Assembly (NCBI RefSeq): GCF_035978755.1
Contig: NZ_CP108414.1
Span: forward strand, 6,200,001-6,264,000
DNA from: Streptomyces sp. NBC_01298
GTDB lineage: Bacteria > Actinomycetota > Actinomycetes > Streptomycetales > Streptomycetaceae
Direction of reading: 5' to 3'
DNA: 64,000 bases
The notes beneath the pieces were generated by a model, which was not told the origin of the DNA, ran no database searches, and saw nothing but the letters and a program-made list of their open reading frames with translations. Position 1 is the first letter of the stretch. Each line of letters starts with the position of its first letter. Position numbers and translations under genes: made by a program. Positions 34,075-41,749 of this stretch are shown here, piece after piece.

Positions 34075-35250
34075 TCAGGAGGCCTCCGTTTCGTCCGCCA
34101 GGTGGCGCAGGACGTCCTTCAGGTCGCCGCGGCGGGCGAAGGCCGTGCGCTGGCGATGGGCGCCCGAGCCGTCGCGCAGGAGGCCGGCCATGGTCCTCGC
34201 CGCGTGGTCGAGGTCGCCGGACGCGGCCAGTTCGGGGGCCACCAGGTCGAGCAGGGCCTCCGCCAGGTCCGCCGCCGGGAGCTCGACGCCCGTGTACGGG
34301 TCCAGGCCGAAGCCCTCCAGGCCGTCGTGGGCCGCCCGCCAGCGCGCGAGGCGCAGTACGTCCTCCCGTACGGGTGGATCGGGCCGCTGCTCGGCGATCT
34401 CGCGCAGGGCCGTCGCGACGAGGGCGCGGGCCAGTTCGGCCTGGAGGATGGCCGAGTCGATGTCCGGGGACATGTCGGGGGCCCGCAGCTCGAGCGTCGG
34501 CCAGTTTCCCGAGGGCCGGAGGTCCCAATAGACCATCTTGGTGTCCAGGGCGGCCCCGGAGCCGAGCAGGGTCTGCACCGAGCGCCGGAAGTGGGCCGTC
34601 GAGTCGAAGTGCGGAGGTAGCCCCGCCGAGGGCCAGCCCGCCCAGGCCATCGCCCGCCAGCTGGCGTGGCCGGTGTCGCGGCCGCCCCAGAAGGGCGAGT
34701 TGGCCGACAGTGCGATCAGGGTGGGCAGCCAGGGCCGGACCCGGTTGGAGACGGCCACCGCCGTGTCCACGTCGAGGGTGCCGATGTGGATGTGCCGGCC
34801 ACAGCTGACCAGGGTGTCGGTGAGCGCGCCGAACCGACGGGCCTGCTCGCGCTGGCGCGGCTCGTCGTCGGTCAGGTGGAGCGGTCCCTCCAGGGCGACC
34901 ACCGGCGAGGGCGCGGCCAGCAGCCGGCAGCCGTGGGCGCGGGCGGCCCGCGCGAGGGTGCGGCGCAGGCCGGCGAGCTCGCTCCGCAGCATCGCGGCCG
35001 AGTCGGCGACGGGGGTGGAGATCTCCACCTGGTAGCGGGTGCCTTCGGGATGCAGTTCGTGGGGGAGCCCCGCGGCGGTGGACAGGACGAGCGGGGCGGC
35101 CGGGACCACCCGCAGGGTGCGGGCGTCGACGAGGAGGAACTCCTCCTCGACGCCCAGGGTGAGGGGGAAGACCGGAGCGGTCGCGGTCGCGCGGGGTGCC
35201 CCCGTCTTCGTGGTGCCGGTGCTCGTGGTGCTGGTGCCAGGTTCGATCAC
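34075..35250 (-). CDS. YbdK-family carboxylate-amine ligase (glutamate-cysteine ligase type 2)
   Basis: A 391-residue member of the GCS2 family. The N-terminal signature is FPLTLGVEEEFLLVDARTLRV (ATP/metal-binding Glu residues). It continues with YQVEISTPVADSA, and the core CGRHIHIGTLDVDTAVAVSNRVRPW is followed by ALSANSPFWGGRDTGHASWRAM. Members show weak glutamate-cysteine ligase activity and several ligate other carboxylates and amines, so the true substrates are unknown. A Thr/Ser-rich leader of 27 residues precedes the domain. GTG at 35250 has GGGAGG 4 nt upstream. Confidence 0.9.
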   Translation of the reverse strand: MIEPGTSTTSTGTTKTGAPRATATAPVFPLTLGVEEEFLLVDARTLRVVPAAPLVLSTAAGLPHELHPEGTRYQVEISTPVADSAAMLRSELAGLRRTLARAARAHGCRLLAAPSPVVALEGPLHLTDDEPRQREQARRFGALTDTLVSCGRHIHIGTLDVDTAVAVSNRVRPWLPTLIALSANSPFWGGRDTGHASWRAMAWAGWPSAGLPPHFDSTAHFRRSVQTLLGSGAALDTKMVYWDLRPSGNWPTLELRAPDMSPDIDSAILQAELARALVATALREIAEQRPDPPVREDVLRLARWRAAHDGLEGFGLDPYTGVELPAADLAEALLDLVAPELAASGDLDHAARTMAGLLRDGSGAHRQRTAFARRGDLKDVLRHLADETEAS

Positions 35251-35453
35251 TGCGCCTCCCTGGACATACGAGTCTTTTCATCATGAGCTGAACTTCAGGC
35301 GAGGAGCGCACGTCTATTCGGTCAAATGTCCGGTGATAGTGGCGAGTTAGCGGCAAGGATCCGGCCGCCGCGGGGCCCCGGTTCCGGGTGGGGTGAGTGT
35401 TGCGCGTGCGTGAATGCGCAGTCCGCGCAGCCGGGCTCCCGGCGGCGGCTGCC

Positions 35454-35459
35454 TATCAT
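35454..35459 (+). promoter_or_regulatory. -10 box TATCAT for a leaderless transcript
   Basis: TATCAT lies 5 nt before the GTG at 35465. No ribosome binding site is present. Confidence 0.45.
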
Positions 35460-35464
35460 CCGTT

Positions 35465-36736
35465 GTGACCCGTACGACCGCTCCAGCTCCGTCCACCCGT
35501 CCCCGGCGCCGCATATGGGCCGACCTCACCCCGCTGAGAACCTCTCCGGACTTCCGCCGGCTCTGGTTCGGCGGAATCGTTTCCTGGCTGGGCCAGGCGA
35601 TGACGGCCCTGGCCATTTCGCTCCAGGTCTACGAGATCACCGGCTCCAGCTTCTCCGTCGGACTCGTCGGGCTCTGCTCGCTCGTCCCGCTGGTCGCCTT
35701 CGGGCTCTACGGCGGGGCCATCGCCGACACCGTCGACCGGCGCAAGCTCGGCCTCGTCAGCGCGCTCGGCCTGGCGGCCCTGTCCTTCGCCCTGGCCGGC
35801 GCCGCGCTCCTGGACTACCACCGGGTCTGGCTGCTGTACTCCGTCGTCGCGCTCCAGTCCCTCTGCGGGGCCCTCAACGGGCCCGCCCGGTCCGCGATGA
35901 TCCCGCGGCTGCTGCCGGCCGAGCAGCTGCCCGCCGCCAACGCCCTGAACTCCGTGGTCATGACCTTCGGCATGACGGCCGGTCCGGCGCTGGGCGGGGT
36001 CATCGTCGGCTGGTGGGGCTACCAGGCCGCGTACCTGATCGACGCCCTCACCTTCGGCGCCGCCCTCTACGCGACGTGGCGGCTGCCGCCGATGAAGCCC
36101 GAGGGGTCGGGCGACCGCACCGGGCGGGCCTCCGTACTCGACGGCCTGCGCTTCCTGGGGACCCGGCCGAACATCCGGATGACCTTCTTCTCCGACCTGG
36201 CCGCCATGGTGCTGGCCCAGCCGAAGGCGCTGTTCCCGGCCGTCGCCGTGCTCTGGTACGGCGGCGACGCCAAGACGGTCGGGCTGCTCGTGGCCGCCCC
36301 CGCCGTCGGGGCGCTGCTCGGCGGGCTGCTGTCGGGCTGGCAGGGGCGGATCCGCCGGCACGGGGTGGCCATCCTGCTCTCCGTCGCCGCGTGGGGGCTG
36401 GCCATCGCCGTCTTCGGGCTGACCCGGAACCTCTGGCTCGGGCTGCTCTTCCTGGCCCTGGCCGGATGCGCCGACAGCATCTCGATGGTGTTCCGCACCA
36501 CCATGCTGCAGGCCGCGACCCCGGACGGGATGCGGGGCCGCCTGCAGGGCGTCTTCATCGTGGTCGTGGCCGGCGGGCCCCGGCTCGGGGACTTCCTCGC
36601 CGGGGCCACCGCCGAGCTCACCTCCCCGGCCGTCGCGATCACGGGAGGCGGCCTGGGCTGCGTACTCGTACTGGCGCTGCTGGCCGCGCGGTGGCGCGGG
36701 TTCGCCCGGTACGACGCCCGCTCGCCGCAGGCCTGA
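35465..36736 (+). CDS. MFS transporter, 12-helix exporter
   Basis: A 423-residue transporter of the same broad EntS/macrolide-efflux branch as the one at 32559. Helix 1 follows DFRRLWFGGIVSWLGQAMTAL, motif A reads GGAIADTVDRRKLGLVSALG, and helix 5 follows GPARSAMIPRLLPAEQL. The start is GTG (VTRTTAPAP), 5 nt after TATCAT. The 214 bp upstream toward the divergent ligase gene hold no gene. The substrate is unknown. Confidence 0.88.
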   Translation: MTRTTAPAPSTRPRRRIWADLTPLRTSPDFRRLWFGGIVSWLGQAMTALAISLQVYEITGSSFSVGLVGLCSLVPLVAFGLYGGAIADTVDRRKLGLVSALGLAALSFALAGAALLDYHRVWLLYSVVALQSLCGALNGPARSAMIPRLLPAEQLPAANALNSVVMTFGMTAGPALGGVIVGWWGYQAAYLIDALTFGAALYATWRLPPMKPEGSGDRTGRASVLDGLRFLGTRPNIRMTFFSDLAAMVLAQPKALFPAVAVLWYGGDAKTVGLLVAAPAVGALLGGLLSGWQGRIRRHGVAILLSVAAWGLAIAVFGLTRNLWLGLLFLALAGCADSISMVFRTTMLQAATPDGMRGRLQGVFIVVVAGGPRLGDFLAGATAELTSPAVAITGGGLGCVLVLALLAARWRGFARYDARSPQA

Positions 36737-36795
36737 GAGCGCCGGGCGGGATCCGGCGGCGACCGCCTTTCCGGGGTTCCCGCACCCGGCGGCCC

Positions 36796-37206
36796 TTACG
36801 CGTCCACCGGCTCGCGGGTGCGGTCGCTGACCTCCCCGCCGGTGTTGGCGGTGCCGGCGGGCTCGAACAGCAGGATCGCCGTCTCCCCGTCGGCCCGCGG
36901 GCAGTGCTCCACCCCGCGCGGGACCACGTAGATCTCCCCGGGGTTCAGGACGACGTCCCCGGCGCGCAGCCGGATCGTCAGGGTGCCGCTGACGACGAGG
37001 AAGAGCTCGTCGGTGTCCTCGTGGGTGTGCCAGATGAACTCGCCCTGGACCTTGGCGATCTTGATCTCGTAGTCGTTGACCCGGGCGATCCGGTGCGGCG
37101 CCCACTGCTCGGTGAAACCGGCCAGCTTCTCCGCGATGTTCACCGCGCTCGCTGCCGGGTGGCCGCTCTCGCGCGTGCTCTCGTGCCTGCTCTCGGCTGT
37201 CGTCAT
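36796..37206 (-). CDS. Cupin-domain protein
   Basis: A 136-residue single cupin. The metal-binding motif 1 is IWHTHEDTDELFLVVSGTL (His-x-His, Glu) and motif 2 is GEIYVVPRGVEHCPRAD. Conserved placement of both motifs suggests a metal-dependent enzyme or ligand-binding protein. It is divergent from an AraC regulator across 49 bp, so the two probably share control. The ATG at 37206 has no ribosome binding site; CAGCCT stands 6 nt before it. Confidence 0.85.
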   Translation of the reverse strand: MTTAESRHESTRESGHPAASAVNIAEKLAGFTEQWAPHRIARVNDYEIKIAKVQGEFIWHTHEDTDELFLVVSGTLTIRLRAGDVVLNPGEIYVVPRGVEHCPRADGETAILLFEPAGTANTGGEVSDRTREPVDA

Positions 37207-37255
37207 GGGTGCAGGCTGCCCGGGTGCGCCCGGCCCGGTCTTGTACGTTCCTGAC
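37207..37255. promoter_or_regulatory. 49-bp divergent promoter with two leaderless-type -10 boxes
   Basis: For the AraC gene TACGTT (37244-37249) lies 6 nt before the ATG at 37256. For the cupin gene CAGCCT (rc of 37213-37218) lies 6 nt before its ATG at 37206. Neither gene has a ribosome binding site. The -35 region of each promoter must overlap the other promoter, so one bound regulator could switch both. Confidence 0.5.
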
Positions 37256-38092
37256 ATGTCAGCCGCGATACGTCCGCACAGCACGGTCTCGGCCTGGCAG
37301 CCGCCGGTGCCGGGGATCGCCGAGGTGTTCCACGCCCGGTTCACCGACCACGCCTACCCCGCGCACGTCCACGACACCTGGACGCTGATGATCCTCGACG
37401 GCGGCCGCGTCGACTTCGGGCTGGACCGCGAACGGCACGGCGTCGGCGGCTCGGACACCGTGGCCCTGCTGCCGCCCGGGGTGGTCCACGACGGGCGGAC
37501 CGTCACCGAGGCGGGCTTCCGCAAGCGCGTGCTGTACCTCGACGCGTCCGTGCTCCCCCAGTCGCTGACCGGGGCCGCCGTCGACGCGCCGCTGCTGCTC
37601 GACGCCGCCCTGCGCGAGCGGGTGCACGGACTGCACCGCGCGCTGGGCGCGCGGGGGTTGCCGGCCGGCGCGGTCGAGCGGCTGGAGGCGCAGTCGCGGC
37701 TCGCCTTCGTCCAGGAGCGGCTGCGCACGTGGCTGGAGGGCCGTCCGGTGGTCCCGTACGGGGTTCCGGGCCCGGATACGGCCGTACGACTGCGCGAGCT
37801 CCTCGACGCGCGGGTCCTCGGCGGGATCACCTTGGAGGAGGCGTCCGCGCTTCTGGGACACGCCCATCCCACCCACCTGATCCGCGGCTTCCGGAAGGCG
37901 TTCGGGCTCCCGCCGCACGCCTACCTCACCGGACTGCGGGTCGCGAAGGCGCGCCGGCTGCTGCTGGCGGGGATGCGGCCGGCCGAGGCGGCGGTGGCGG
38001 CGGGGTTCTACGACCAGGCGCACCTGACCCGGCACTTCGGGCGGCACGTGGGGACCAGTCCGGGGAGGTTCGCCCGATCCGGGGGAACGTGA
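37256..38092 (+). CDS. AraC-family transcriptional regulator with cupin sensor domain
   Basis: A 278-residue regulator. The N-terminal arm-type cupin ([31 protein letters not shown]) covers about residues 1-100. The C-terminal AraC DNA-binding domain has two helix-turn-helix units, [27 protein letters not shown] and [22 protein letters not shown]. It probably binds the 49-bp region it shares with the divergent cupin gene. The ATG is 6 nt after TACGTT. Confidence 0.9.
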   Translation: MSAAIRPHSTVSAWQPPVPGIAEVFHARFTDHAYPAHVHDTWTLMILDGGRVDFGLDRERHGVGGSDTVALLPPGVVHDGRTVTEAGFRKRVLYLDASVLPQSLTGAAVDAPLLLDAALRERVHGLHRALGARGLPAGAVERLEAQSRLAFVQERLRTWLEGRPVVPYGVPGPDTAVRLRELLDARVLGGITLEEASALLGHAHPTHLIRGFRKAFGLPPHAYLTGLRVAKARRLLLAGMRPAEAAVAAGFYDQAHLTRHFGRHVGTSPGRFARSGGT

Positions 38093-38107
38093 AGGGAAGT
38101 TGGCGGG

Positions 38108-38160
38108 TTCGTTGCCATCGCGTTGCCGGGTCTTCCGTTTTCTTTCGATTCGTCATATGA
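38108..38160 (+). promoter_or_regulatory. 11-bp-spaced direct repeats and palindrome before the esterase gene
   Basis: GTTGCC occurs at 38111-38116 and 38122-38127, exactly 11 bp apart, and GGTCTTCC continues the register at 38130. This spacing resembles PHO boxes (11-bp direct repeats), but the sequence match to the GTTCACC consensus is weak. A GTCATATGAC palindrome lies at 38152-38161. Confidence 0.25.
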
Positions 38161-38249
38161 CAGTTCGGAAGTTAACGCCCCGCTCCTCATTGCACCCCGC
38201 TCCACCCCGCTCCACCCCCGCCCCAGTCGAATCCAGGAGGAAGGCCTTC

Positions 38250-39347
38250 ATGCGCCTTCGTACGCTCGTCACCACCGCCGTGGCCACCGCCGCGCTCGCC
38301 GGAGCTCTCGTTCCGCAGGCCCAGGCCCAGGCCCCCGCGGCTCCGCGGGCACCGAAGGCGGACCGTTCCTGCTCGCCGTACCTCTCGATCGCCGGCTACT
38401 CGGACTCCCTCGACAAGACCCTCATCGACGGGAAGCTGGTCGGCGGGCTCTCCGGGCTCGTGGTGGACCGGGACGGCACGATCGCCGCGATCTCCGACAA
38501 GTCGGCGCTGTACAAGCTGAAGGTGGGCCGCGGCGACACCCCGACGGCGACGGCCGCCGCGCGGCTGCCGCTGACCGACGGCGCGGGCAAGGCCCTCGAC
38601 TCCGAGGGGATCGTCGTCGACCGTGACGGCACCTACCTGGTGACGGACGAGAACGCCCCGGCCATCCGGCGGCACGCCCGCACCGGCGAGGTGCTGGGCT
38701 CGCTGCCGATCCCGGACGGCTTCAAGCTCGCGCCCGTGGGCCGGGCCACGGTCAACCAGACCTTCGAGTCGCTGCCCCTGCTGCCCGGCGGGCACACCCT
38801 CGTCGCCGGTGTCGAGGGCGTGCTGGCCGGGGACGGGAAGGACGCGGAGGGGCGGACGCTCCAGCGGATCCAGACCTGGGAACGCCACGGCCGCGACGGT
38901 GAGTTCGTGCTCGGGCGGCAGTACGCGTACCCGGTGGACGCCGGACACGGGCTGGTGGAGCTCGCGCCGACGCGCGACGGCCGGCTGATCGTGCTGGAGC
39001 GCGGCTTCACGCAGCAGTTCAAGATCACGGTGCGGCTGTACCTCGCCGATCCCCTGGGCGCCACGGACACCTCGAAGGTGACGGCGCTGGCGCAGGGACC
39101 GGAGCTGCGGACCGCCCGCAAGACGCCGATCGGCGACCTCGACGGCTGCCCGACGCTGGGCGCGCCCTCGAAGCTGCCGCAGAACCACCGGCTGGTGGAC
39201 AACGTCGAGGGCATGGTGGTCACGGACCACGATGAGCACGGACGGGTGCGGCTGCTGCTGACCAGCGACGACAACGAGTTCCCGCAGCAGATCACCCGGC
39301 TCTACCGGGTGGACGTGAAGCTGCCGGCGCGGAGCCGCTGGTTCTAG
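38250..39347 (+). CDS. Secreted esterase-like protein of the phytase-like family
   Basis: A 365-residue exported protein. The signal peptide is [20 protein letters not shown] followed by VPQAQAQA, a type I cleavage site. The mature part matches the esterase-like-activity-of-phytase family (PF13449-type): [62 protein letters not shown], and [17 protein letters not shown], with repeated acidic blade turns of a beta-propeller. It has a single cysteine pair (SCS, GCPT). Substrate uncertain: phosphoester or carboxylester. AGGAGG precedes the ATG. The last codon TAG begins the -10 of the next gene. Confidence 0.88.
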   Translation: MRLRTLVTTAVATAALAGALVPQAQAQAPAAPRAPKADRSCSPYLSIAGYSDSLDKTLIDGKLVGGLSGLVVDRDGTIAAISDKSALYKLKVGRGDTPTATAAARLPLTDGAGKALDSEGIVVDRDGTYLVTDENAPAIRRHARTGEVLGSLPIPDGFKLAPVGRATVNQTFESLPLLPGGHTLVAGVEGVLAGDGKDAEGRTLQRIQTWERHGRDGEFVLGRQYAYPVDAGHGLVELAPTRDGRLIVLERGFTQQFKITVRLYLADPLGATDTSKVTALAQGPELRTARKTPIGDLDGCPTLGAPSKLPQNHRLVDNVEGMVVTDHDEHGRVRLLLTSDDNEFPQQITRLYRVDVKLPARSRWF

Positions 39348-39350
39348 AGT
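39345..39350 (+). promoter_or_regulatory. -10 box TAGAGT built on the upstream stop codon
   Basis: TAGAGT starts with the TAG stop of the esterase gene and ends 6 nt before the ATG at 39357. No ribosome binding site is present, so the downstream gene could be read from its own leaderless transcript although only 9 bp separate the two genes. Confidence 0.45.
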
Positions 39351-39356
39351 CCGTCC

Positions 39357-39893
39357 ATGGACGTCACGAACGGGTGGTTCGAGGTCGAGGACCCGCAGGA
39401 GTGCGGCGAGGAGCCCTGGGACTTCGACGAGGCCGAACTCACCTTCCTGGCGGCCCTGCGCGCCAGGGCCGCCGGCTGGCGGGTGCCGTGGGCTCCCAGC
39501 CAGGCCGGACGGCCCGAGGACGAGTCCTCGTTCCTCGTCCACGTCACGCTCCTCGACGAGGCCCGCGGGCTCGTGCTCGGTGAGTGGGCCGTGCACTTCC
39601 ACGGCACCCGGGTGCGGGCCGGGAGGGTCCGCGACCAGCTCTTCCACCTGGACGAGTCGCCCGAGCACGGCTTCTTCCGGGCCTCCGGCACGGTCGAGGA
39701 ACTCGCGGAGCGGTGCGCAGACTGGTTCGAGAGCCTGCTGAGCCGTCCTGTCGTCCGCTCCGATTGGGCGTCCGGGGACGGCCGGCCCGCGACCAGCTGG
39801 GAGTTCGCCGACACGGGCGAGGTCCTGGTGACGCGCGGTACCGTCCCCGCCGACGGCTCAGCCCCGATCCGTCGGCTCCCGGTCCGGCCCTGA
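39357..39893 (+). CDS. Conserved-type hypothetical protein
   Basis: A 178-residue soluble protein without signal peptide or membrane segment. It is rich in Trp and acidic residues (MDVTNGWFEVEDPQECGEE, LDEARGLVLGEWAVHFHGT). I do not recognise a domain. Its last 36 bp overlap the 3' end of the convergent carboxyltransferase gene. Third-position GC is strongly coding-like throughout. Confidence 0.72.
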   Translation: MDVTNGWFEVEDPQECGEEPWDFDEAELTFLAALRARAAGWRVPWAPSQAGRPEDESSFLVHVTLLDEARGLVLGEWAVHFHGTRVRAGRVRDQLFHLDESPEHGFFRASGTVEELAERCADWFESLLSRPVVRSDWASGDGRPATSWEFADTGEVLVTRGTVPADGSAPIRRLPVRP

Positions 39894-41291
39894 TCCTTCA
39901 GGCCCTGATCCCTCAGGCCCTGATCCTTCCGCCCCTGATGCCTCCGCGTCCTTCGCGGGGGAGACGATGCCGCGCGCGACGCCCAGGGCGACCAGGTCCT
40001 GTGGGCGGACCCGCAGTTGGTCCGCCGTCGCCGGGGCCGACTCCGGGGGCCGCTTGAGGATGGCCGCCGCCAGTTCGGGGGCGATCACCGAGAAGTAGCT
40101 GTCCGGGGTGACCCAGGTGTTGCCCGGCGCCGCCAGGGCGAGTGCGCCGCCCGAGCCGCCCTCGCCGATGAGGAGGGTGGTGACGGGGACCGCGGCCGAG
40201 GCGAGCGCCGCGAAGGCGTCGGCGATGGCCGCACCCGCGCCCGCGTGTTCGGCGGCGGCGTCGTTGGCCGCGCCGGGGGTGTCCACGAGGGTGAGCACCG
40301 GGATCCCGAGCCGGTCCGCGAGCCGGATGACGCGGGCCGCCGTACGGTAGCCGGCCGGGCGGGTGGCGGTGCCGCACTGGGCGGCGTAGGCCAGCGCCCG
40401 GCCCTCCCGGAGCCCGAACCCGCACAGCATCCCGGGGTCCGTGCCGCCCGCCCGGTCGCCCGAGAGGGGGAGGCGGAGCTCGAAGTACGCGTCCAGGTAC
40501 CGCCCGGCGCGCGGCCGGCCGGGGTGCCGGGCCTGCCGGACGGCGTCCCACCCCGTGGAGGGCAGCTCTACGCCGGCCAGCGCGGCCGGGGGTTCCACGG
40601 CCCCGCCGGACCGGGGCGCGGCGAACACCCGGAGCCATGCCTCCAAGGTCGCGGGGAGCTCCGCGGCGGGGACGACGGCGTCCACGTGCCCGGCGGCGTA
40701 CTGCCCCTCGGCGGTGTAGGCGGCCGGATCCGCGTCCGGCGGCCGCACCCGGGACCCGGCGAACCCGACCTGCGCCCCGGGCAGCGCGAGGATCACGTCG
40801 GCCCCCGCCCCGAGGGTGGCCCAGCCGCCGCCGGTGGTGGGGTCGCGCAGGACCGCGATCTGCGGGAGGCCGGCGGCCCGGGTGAGGGCGGACTGGCGCG
40901 CCACGCGCTGTAGTTGGGTCAGCGCGAGCATGCCCTCCTGCATGCGGGAGCCGCCGGTGGCGATGAGGGAGACCAGGGGGAGTCGGTGGGTGCGGGCGTG
41001 GGTGTAGGCCGCCTCCAGCCGGTCGCCGGTGCGCTGGCCGAGGGACCCGCCGAGGAAGCCGAACTCGAAGGAGATCACGGTGGCTTCGTGGCCGCCGATG
41101 CGGGCGGTGCCGGTGACCACGGACTCGTCCTCGCCGGTCCGCGTGGCGGCGCGGGCGCGGGAGTCGTCGTAGCCCGCCCAGCCGAGGGGGCCGTCGGGGG
41201 CGGAGTGCCGTGGTGGGGTGGGGAGTTCGGTGAAGCTGCCGGGGCCGGTGGCGGAGGCGATGGCGGCGCGGGCCGAGGGGCGGGTCGTCAC
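39858..41291 (-). CDS. Carboxyl transferase of the acetyl-CoA carboxylase type (fused AccD/AccA-like)
   Basis: A 477-residue carboxyltransferase. The N-terminal half (ATVISFEFGFLGGSLGQRTGDRL, LVSLIATGGSRMQEGMLAL) is AccD-like, and the C-terminal half (AARVIRLADRLGIPVLTLVDTPGA, TTLLIGEGGSGGALALAAPGNTW) is AccA-like. Such fused subunits transfer CO2 from carboxybiotin to an acyl-CoA. No zinc-finger cysteines are present at the N-terminus. The C-terminal tail is a repeated GPEGS run. No biotin carboxylase gene is adjacent, so the complex and acyl-CoA are unknown. The GTG start follows TAGGGT by 6 nt. Confidence 0.9.
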   Translation of the reverse strand: MTTRPSARAAIASATGPGSFTELPTPPRHSAPDGPLGWAGYDDSRARAATRTGEDESVVTGTARIGGHEATVISFEFGFLGGSLGQRTGDRLEAAYTHARTHRLPLVSLIATGGSRMQEGMLALTQLQRVARQSALTRAAGLPQIAVLRDPTTGGGWATLGAGADVILALPGAQVGFAGSRVRPPDADPAAYTAEGQYAAGHVDAVVPAAELPATLEAWLRVFAAPRSGGAVEPPAALAGVELPSTGWDAVRQARHPGRPRAGRYLDAYFELRLPLSGDRAGGTDPGMLCGFGLREGRALAYAAQCGTATRPAGYRTAARVIRLADRLGIPVLTLVDTPGAANDAAAEHAGAGAAIADAFAALASAAVPVTTLLIGEGGSGGALALAAPGNTWVTPDSYFSVIAPELAAAILKRPPESAPATADQLRVRPQDLVALGVARGIVSPAKDAEASGAEGSGPEGSGPEGSGPDREPTDRG

Positions 41292-41297
41292 GGCGCC

Positions 41298-41303
41298 ACC
41301 CTA
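41298..41303 (-). promoter_or_regulatory. -10 box TAGGGT for a leaderless transcript
   Basis: On the minus strand TAGGGT is followed by GGCGCC and the GTG at 41291. No ribosome binding site lies between. Confidence 0.5.
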
Positions 41304-41458
41304 CGGGCCGTCGCCTGGGCGCGGCTCGCCCGGGCCGGGCGGCCCCGCCCCTGCGGGGCGATGGCCCCGACCCGCGCTTCCACCTTTGCTCGGCGGCGCC
41401 CCGGCGGCGGCCCGGCGTGGCCTCGGGTGGGCCTGGTGCGCGGGTGCGGGTGGGTGAC

Positions 41459-41723
41459 CCTGCGGGGCGAAGTCCCCTACCCGCCCTTCCACCATCCCCC
41501 AGACTCCGTCCGGGGGGACCCCCAGCCGGGCTCCGCCCGGACCCCATGCCGGGTGCGGCGCCGTTCCCGGGGGCCAGCCCCCGGACCCCCGCTCCTCAAA
41601 CGCCGGAGGGGCTGGATTTGGCCGAGGCGGACTGGATTCGGTCGAGGCGGACTGGATTTGGCCGGGGTCCGGGGCGGAGCCCCGGGGAACGGGCGAAGGG
41701 TGGGTAGGGGACAGCCCCGCAGG
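41459..41723. repeat. Fold-back intergenic repeat with terminal inverted arms
   Basis: A 265-bp unit. Its left end CCTGCGGGGC (41459-41468) is repeated inverted at the right end (41714-41723). The arms continue inward as TCCCCTACCCGCCCTTC on the left and, in reverse complement, TCCCCTACCCACCCTTC on the right. The interior shares long blocks with 1816-1932 and contains a threefold GGACTGGATT(C/T)GG(C/T)C motif. It has no coding capacity. It fills most of the 458-bp gap between the carboxyltransferase and the GAF-kinase gene. A non-autonomous mobile repeat is the likeliest reading. Confidence 0.75.
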
Positions 41724-41749
41724 GCCATCCACCCGGCGGCCCGCCAGGG

